From an uncultured Ignavibacteriales bacterium (lineage in GTDB: Bacteria > Bacteroidota > Ignavibacteria > Ignavibacteriales > Ignavibacteriaceae): a stretch of 10,587 bases of DNA. This document shows positions 7,586 through 10,587 of this stretch, one piece after another (the first letter of the stretch is position 1; every line of letters starts with the position of its first letter). The notes below the pieces were generated by a model, which did no database searches, had not been told where the DNA came from, and saw only the letters and a list, made by a program, of their open reading frames with translations. Position numbers and translations under genes: made by a program. The DNA lies in the NCBI GenBank assembly GCA_913053915.1, contig CAJXGP010000030.1:1-10587 (forward strand). Direction: 5' to 3'.

Positions 7586-7627
7586 CTTTTTAAAAATTGA
7601 TTTATTCATCACAAAAACAAAATATAT

Positions 7628-9808
7628 ATGATCGTTCTAAAAACATTAAATGAAAACCAAAAAAATGCAGTTGAATATGACAGCGGACCTCATATAATCG
7701 TAGCCGGTGCCGGCTCAGGTAAAACAAGGGTTCTAACATATAAAATAGCTTATTTAATTGATCAAGGATATGCGCCTGAAAGTCTCCTAGCTCTTACTTT
7801 TACAAATAAAGCTGCTAATGAAATGAAGGAGCGTATCAGAGAACTGGTTGGTACAAAAGCCGAGAAAATTTGGATGGGAACGTTCCATTCTATTTTTGCG
7901 CGTATTCTTAGAATTGAAGCGAAAGATCTCAATTATCAAAATAATTTTTCTATATATGATGCTGAGGATTCTCTTTCGTTGGTTTCCAACATTATAACGA
8001 ATTTAAATATTGATTTAGAAAATATTACTTCAAATTCAGTAAAACATCGAATAAGTTATTTGAAAAATCACATGATATTGCCGAATGAGTTTAAGGAAAA
8101 ATTTATCGACTCATTTATTGATGAAAAAGTGGCTGAAATATTTGAAGAATATGAAAACAGGTTGACGATTAATAATGCTATGGATTTTGAAGACTTATTG
8201 TTAAAACCCATAGAATTATTTAATGCTAAACCAAAGATACTTCAAAAATATAAAAAGAAGTTTGCATACCTGCTGGTTGATGAGTTTCAGGATACAAATT
8301 TAGCACAATATGAATTGCTTAAATTATTGACTCCTAAAGAAGGTAAAATATGTGTCGTTGGTGATGATGCTCAAAGCATTTATAGTTGGAGAGGTGCTAA
8401 TATTGCAAACATGCTGAATTTTGAAAAAGATTTTCCTAAATATAAAATTTTAAAGTTGGAACAAAATTATCGATCAACTAAAACTATTTTGGCAGCAGCG
8501 GATTCCGTTATAAAAAATAATAAAAAGCAAATTATTAAAACATTATGGACGGAAAATAATGAGGGTGAACAGCTCACTTTAATAAAATGCTCTGATGAAA
8601 AAGATGAGGCATATCAAATTGCTAAATTTATTAAACAAGAGATTTCTAAGAAAAAAATTTCTTATAAAGATTTTGCAATCTTATATCGTACTAACGCTCA
8701 ATCACGGGCTTTGGAGGATATCTTTCGTCGTGAAAAAATAGCATATAAAATAATCGGTGGAATTGAATTCTATAAACGTAAAGAAATTAAGGACCTTGTT
8801 GCCTATCTGAGGGTAATATCAAATCAAAATGATGAAGAGAGTTTGTTACGAATTATGAATTTTCCTCAAAGAGGTATTGGAAATACCACAATTACCCGGA
8901 TGATAGCTTTTGCCAGAAAACATAATATTTCTCTATTTAAAACGATGACCCGTGTTTTCGAGGTAATTGATATTAAAGAGAGAATTCAAAAAAATGTTAA
9001 AGGTTTTAAGGTTTTGCTCGATAAATATATCGATTTGAAGGATGAACTATCGGCAGGGGAATTATCAAGAACACTTGTTGACGAATTGGGTTTACTTAGA
9101 ATGTATAAAGAGGAAAATACAACGGAATCAAAAATGAAACGGGAGAATGTAAATGAGCTGCTTTCCGCATTAAGTGAATTTTCGACTTCTAATAAGAATG
9201 CAAAATTGGAGCAATTTCTGGAAGATGTATCTTTAATTACAAGTGTGGATGCCTATGAAGAAGAACAAAATTATGTAAGCTTAATGACCATTCATAGTGC
9301 GAAGGGATTAGAATTCCCAATTGTATTTGTTTCCGGTTGCGAGGAAGATATTTTCCCGCTGTCAAATAAATTCAGTTCCGATGCATCCGTTGAAGAAGAG
9401 AGAAGGCTTTTTTACGTAGCGCTTACTCGTGCTAAAAATAAAGTATATATTTCTCATGCCCGTTCCCGTTATCGTTTCGGTGAGGTTGCATATCAAAGTA
9501 GATCGAGGTTTATTGATGAATTGAAACCATCGACTTATAAAGAGGTTAATGGCGGAATCGGAAGAAAATCCTTACGGAAATCTAAAAGGGAAATGTTTTA
9601 CGAATATTTTGAGAATATGGAATATGAATCCTTCGATCAGACAAATAAAACATTGAAACCCGGCAGCAGGGTAATGCACGAAAAATTCGGATTGGGTAAG
9701 GTTACTTTAATTAGCGGTACCGGAGATATGCAGAAAGCAACCGTAGTTTTTGAAGGTAATAATGTAAAACAGCTCATGCTTAAATTTGCAAAGCTGAAAA
9801 TATTATAA
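7628..9808 (+). CDS. UvrD/PcrA-type superfamily 1 DNA helicase
   Basis: This is an ATP-driven 3'-5' DNA helicase of the UvrD/PcrA/Rep family, acting in nucleotide excision and mismatch repair, removal of recombinase filaments and conflict resolution at forks or RNA polymerase. All motifs are present in order: the Q motif LNENQ (7-11), Walker A AGAGSGKT (26-33), TFTNKAANEM for motif Ia, Walker B DEFQD (218-222), GDDAQSIYSWRG (245-256), EQNYRS (278-283), TIHSAKGLEF (554-563) and EEERRLFYVALTRAK (589-603). The segment from 678 to the end (PGSRVMHEKFGLGKV onward) resembles the Tudor-like C-terminal domain that links PcrA/UvrD to RNA polymerase, so the protein appears complete. Its 726 residues fit PcrA/UvrD (about 720-740) better than Rep. 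The ATG at 7628 sits just before the Q motif. The gene probably has its own promoter at 7555-7585 and ends 32 bases before a convergent gene. I leave the symbol blank because uvrD and pcrA cannot be separated here. Confidence 0.95.
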   Translation: MIVLKTLNENQKNAVEYDSGPHIIVAGAGSGKTRVLTYKIAYLIDQGYAPESLLALTFTNKAANEMKERIRELVGTKAEKIWMGTFHSIFARILRIEAKDLNYQNNFSIYDAEDSLSLVSNIITNLNIDLENITSNSVKHRISYLKNHMILPNEFKEKFIDSFIDEKVAEIFEEYENRLTINNAMDFEDLLLKPIELFNAKPKILQKYKKKFAYLLVDEFQDTNLAQYELLKLLTPKEGKICVVGDDAQSIYSWRGANIANMLNFEKDFPKYKILKLEQNYRSTKTILAAADSVIKNNKKQIIKTLWTENNEGEQLTLIKCSDEKDEAYQIAKFIKQEISKKKISYKDFAILYRTNAQSRALEDIFRREKIAYKIIGGIEFYKRKEIKDLVAYLRVISNQNDEESLLRIMNFPQRGIGNTTITRMIAFARKHNISLFKTMTRVFEVIDIKERIQKNVKGFKVLLDKYIDLKDELSAGELSRTLVDELGLLRMYKEENTTESKMKRENVNELLSALSEFSTSNKNAKLEQFLEDVSLITSVDAYEEEQNYVSLMTIHSAKGLEFPIVFVSGCEEDIFPLSNKFSSDASVEEERRLFYVALTRAKNKVYISHARSRYRFGEVAYQSRSRFIDELKPSTYKEVNGGIGRKSLRKSKREMFYEYFENMEYESFDQTNKTLKPGSRVMHEKFGLGKVTLISGTGDMQKATVVFEGNNVKQLMLKFAKLKIL

Positions 9809-9840
9809 ATTACGGTGTTTCCAAGAGACATAAAAGTGAG

Positions 9841-10587
9841 TTAATAATTATACTTTAACCATTTAATTACTTCAGACCATTTCGGCTTTTTGCCTGTTCT
9901 TAAAATTCCAACACTATAAATTTTTCCTGCAATTGGGAATATTGCAATAACGGTTAAAATATTCACAACAATTGCAACAATAAACTGCCAAGTCGGAACA
10001 TCGACCAACATCATTTTTGCAGGCATAACTATTATAGATGCAAATGGAAACATCGATGCAATTTTTGCGATCTCGTTTGTCGGGTTTTGCATCATTGTTA
10101 ATGCTATGAAAAACGGTATAATAATTAAAATCATTATCGGCATAAGTCCCGATTGTGCCTCTTGTGCGCTCTCAAAAATTGAGCCTACAGCAGCAAATAA
10201 TCCGAGAAATGTAATTAATCCGACAAAAAAGTTAAACAACAAGAAAATCATTTGTCCGGCAGATATATCAAATGAAAATTTAGCAGGCAGAATATATAAG
10301 GTCGTAGACATCAAAAGAATTATTGGAGATAACCAAACTATCATTTGTAACAAACCTGTAATTGCCGAACCGAATATTTTCCCCGACATCAATTCTTTAC
10401 TATTAAGAGATGAAAGAAGCACTTCAACAACGCGGTTGTTTTTTTCTTCAATAACCGACTGCATTAACATCTGTCCTATCATTAGTAAGCTAAAATACAG
10501 CAGGAAAGTAAAAAGGTATGATAGCGCAATGTTTCCATAGCCTGCTTCCTTTATTTTAGCGGTTTTACTTATTTTAAATCCCTGTAT
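9841..10587 (-). CDS. ABC-2 type transporter permease (NatB/YhaP-like), C-terminal part
   Basis: The - strand frame is open from the right edge to the TAA at 9841-9843 and gives the last 248 residues. The Met at 10480-10482 is internal, because coding continues upstream through a hydrophobic segment to the window end. The family signature is the cytoplasmic stretch IEEKNNRVVEVLLSS followed by ELMSGKIFG, typical of ABC-2 permeases of the NatB/YhaP group. About six hydrophobic segments surround it, ending in a short basic tail (GILRTGKKPKWSEVIKWL). Permeases of this type form an exporter with a separate ATPase, usually encoded directly upstream, which here would lie beyond the right edge. The substrate is unclear: the NatB-like label comes from the family and does not show Na+ efflux. 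The gene converges with the helicase gene with 32 bases between stops and no evident hairpin terminator there. The N-terminal third or so, including the first membrane helix and the large extracytoplasmic loop, is missing. Confidence 0.85.
   Translation of the reverse strand: MQGFKISKTAKIKEAGYGNIALSYLFTFLLYFSLLMIGQMLMQSVIEEKNNRVVEVLLSSLNSKELMSGKIFGSAITGLLQMIVWLSPIILLMSTTLYILPAKFSFDISAGQMIFLLFNFFVGLITFLGLFAAVGSIFESAQEAQSGLMPIMILIIIPFFIALTMMQNPTNEIAKIASMFPFASIIVMPAKMMLVDVPTWQFIVAIVVNILTVIAIFPIAGKIYSVGILRTGKKPKWSEVIKWLKYNY

Larger units (their letters stand above)
7252..7627. other. 376-base intergenic region with repeat arms and promoter
   Basis: No gene is visible on either strand. From left to right it holds a short spacer, a left repeat arm (7287-7321), about 135 bases of unassigned sequence, a right arm in inverted orientation (7457-7486), a further unassigned stretch including a weak AATTT-AGGG-AAATT hairpin (7516-7529), and a probable promoter with an overlapping direct repeat (7555-7585) before the helicase start. 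The left part is visibly richer in G+C than the A-rich leader at 7590-7627, consistent with an inserted element followed by native leader. Confidence 0.6.

Noticed and set aside
9809..9840. Bidirectional terminator between the convergent helicase and permease genes
   Set aside because: The 32 bases contain no inverted repeat with a usable stem on either strand.
10106..10540. A 144-codon open frame on the + strand opposite the permease gene
   Set aside because: It is antisense to a clear ABC-2 permease frame, has no recognisable domain, and reads as the complement of hydrophobic codons.

Overview
This is a low-GC chromosomal window (roughly one third G+C by eye) with six genes or gene fragments on the + strand and one partial gene on the - strand at the right edge. 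A host in the Bacteroidota/Ignavibacteriota (FCB) group fits best. The reasons are A-rich leaders mostly without a Shine-Dalgarno sequence, an exact TAnnTTTG promoter element before the helicase gene, a CCA-adding enzyme with a C-terminal HD domain, and a serine/threonine kinase fused to a YCF48-like propeller. The taxonomic call is inference from gene style, not from a marker gene.

Layout. Positions 2-169 hold the C-terminal end of a PP2C-type protein phosphatase. Four bases later comes a 645-residue transmembrane Ser/Thr kinase (174-2111) whose C-terminal half is a very regular seven-unit repeat with a 41-42 residue period, read here as a closed seven-bladed propeller. murA follows at 2206-3468, starting from TTG. 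Two bases after murA, also from TTG, begins a 739-residue polytopic membrane protein with an HELAH zinc-peptidase motif and TPR-like repeats (3471-5690). A 160-base gap precedes a CCA tRNA nucleotidyltransferase (5851-7251). A 376-base gap (7252-7627) holds an inverted pair of short interspersed-repeat arms and a probable promoter. A UvrD/PcrA helicase follows (7628-9808). It converges with an ABC-2 type permease on the - strand (9841 to beyond 10587).

How the genes fit together. The phosphatase and kinase form a reversible Ser/Thr phosphorylation pair in one transcription unit, with the kinase predicted to sense something outside the membrane. murA commits UDP-GlcNAc to peptidoglycan, and the coupled membrane metallopeptidase may also serve the envelope. 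The CCA enzyme and helicase are housekeeping genes for tRNA maturation and DNA repair. The permease belongs to an export system whose ATPase is probably just outside the window.

Most of the window is ordinary. The parts worth a second look are the kinase-propeller fusion beside a phosphatase, the uncharacterised membrane gluzincin coupled to murA, a Glu in place of the first Asp of the catalytic pair in the CCA enzyme, and the repeat-bearing gap before the helicase. I saw no CRISPR array, tRNA, rRNA or intact transposase.
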